Assembly (NCBI GenBank): GCA_002793515.1
Contig: PFEU01000007.1
Span: forward strand, 1 to 35,695
Origin: Candidatus Uhrbacteria bacterium CG10_big_fil_rev_8_21_14_0_10_48_16
Lineage (GTDB): Bacteria; Patescibacteriota; Patescibacteriia; UBA9934; GWF2-40-263
Length of the DNA stretch: 35,695 nt
Reading direction: 5' to 3'
Numbering within the stretch: position 1 is the stretch's first letter; each line of letters opens with the position of its first letter. This document shows, one piece after another, positions 35,104 through 35,695 of this stretch. The translations under genes were made by a program, and so were the position numbers. The notes below the pieces were generated by a model. It worked only from the letters and a program-made list of their open reading frames with translations, had not been told where the DNA came from and ran no database searches.

Positions 35104-35128
35104 AACCCGCTCATTGAGCGGGTTTTCT
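35104..35128 (+). terminator. Terminator of arfB-like gene
   Basis: ACCCGCTCA TTGAGCGGGT TTTCT. Confidence 0.7.
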
Positions 35129-35159
35129 CATACGATTAAATCAGCTAAACTATAGGGAT

Positions 35160-35695
35160 ATGACCTCCTTTCTTCTCGTTGCTCTCATCTTCTTTGTTCT
35201 CTGGCTTGCATTCTTTTTGTTCTCAAACGAGACACGCAGAGAACAACTCATCATGAGTGTTGTGGGACTTGTTCTTTCCCCTGGAATCCTCATCATCTCC
35301 GCCAACGATTTTCGCAACATCATTTCCGACCAAACAACAAGTCGTATAGGAATCGAAGATTTCCTTTTTGTCTTCTCATTCTTTGGGGTCTCGGCCGTTA
35401 TTTACCAAGTCCTCGTCGGAAAGCATGCACACAAAATTCGTGGAAGTCGTTATCAAATCAAGCATCTTGGTCACTGGATTGGTCATTTAGCCCTCGTTCT
35501 TGGACTCTGGGCGTTTGCCTCCCTCTTGCTCATTCATGTCTTCGCGCTTTCGAATATTCAAGGCCTTATCGTTGGAGGCCTCTTAATCGGCATGTACATC
35601 ATTGCAGATCGCCACGACCTCACCATGAACGCGCTTCTCTCGGGGCTCTTCATGGTAGGCCTTGTCTTCATCGTTGAACAGATCTTTTTCGTACG
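35160..35695 (+). CDS. Multi-pass membrane protein, partial (runs off window)
   Basis: Open frame MTSFLLVALIFFVLWLAFFLFSNETRREQLIMSVVG... to the end; absent from the ORF track because no stop in window. Confidence 0.75.
   Translation, partial: MTSFLLVALIFFVLWLAFFLFSNETRREQLIMSVVGLVLSPGILIISANDFRNIISDQTTSRIGIEDFLFVFSFFGVSAVIYQVLVGKHAHKIRGSRYQIKHLGHWIGHLALVLGLWAFASLLLIHVFALSNIQGLIVGGLLIGMYIIADRHDLTMNALLSGLFMVGLVFIVEQIFFV

Overview
Bacterial chromosomal segment whose moderate-GC backbone resembles Patescibacteria/CPR. This placement is an inference from gene content and style; no search was run. Housekeeping genes recognised: gyrA-rpmF-nusB-rnc, an S1-domain protein, ftsH, pilB, tsaE/tsaD, upp, typA, a HelD/UvrD-like helicase, an AI-2E-type permease, riboflavin synthase and an ArfB-like GGQ factor. 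There are three tRNAs: Arg-TCG, Lys-CTT and Glu-TTC. Scattered through the backbone are single, GC-rich, monocistronic genes (GNAT-like, nucleotidyltransferase, upp, ECF sigma, an unknown, an 8-repeat MopE-type lipoprotein) with their own Shine-Dalgarno sequences, several also with a TTGACA-17-TANNNT promoter and a terminator. The strongest candidate for something new is a ~304-bp element at tRNA-Glu (27027..27352). It holds a GIY-YIG nuclease ORF and a tandem palindrome, flanked by perfect 22-bp direct repeats of tRNA-Glu nt 1-22. The nuclease stop codon (GGT TAG) is supplied by the tRNA D-loop, and the only convincing sigma70-like promoter seen lies upstream of the displaced tRNA 5' fragment. 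This looks like a minimal tRNA-invading, tRNA-regenerating nuclease element. A second possible element is a 17-bp inverted-repeat unit (2166..2287) abutting tRNA-Arg. No CRISPR array, rRNA or classical transposase/integrase was seen. All calls were made by eye without database searches.
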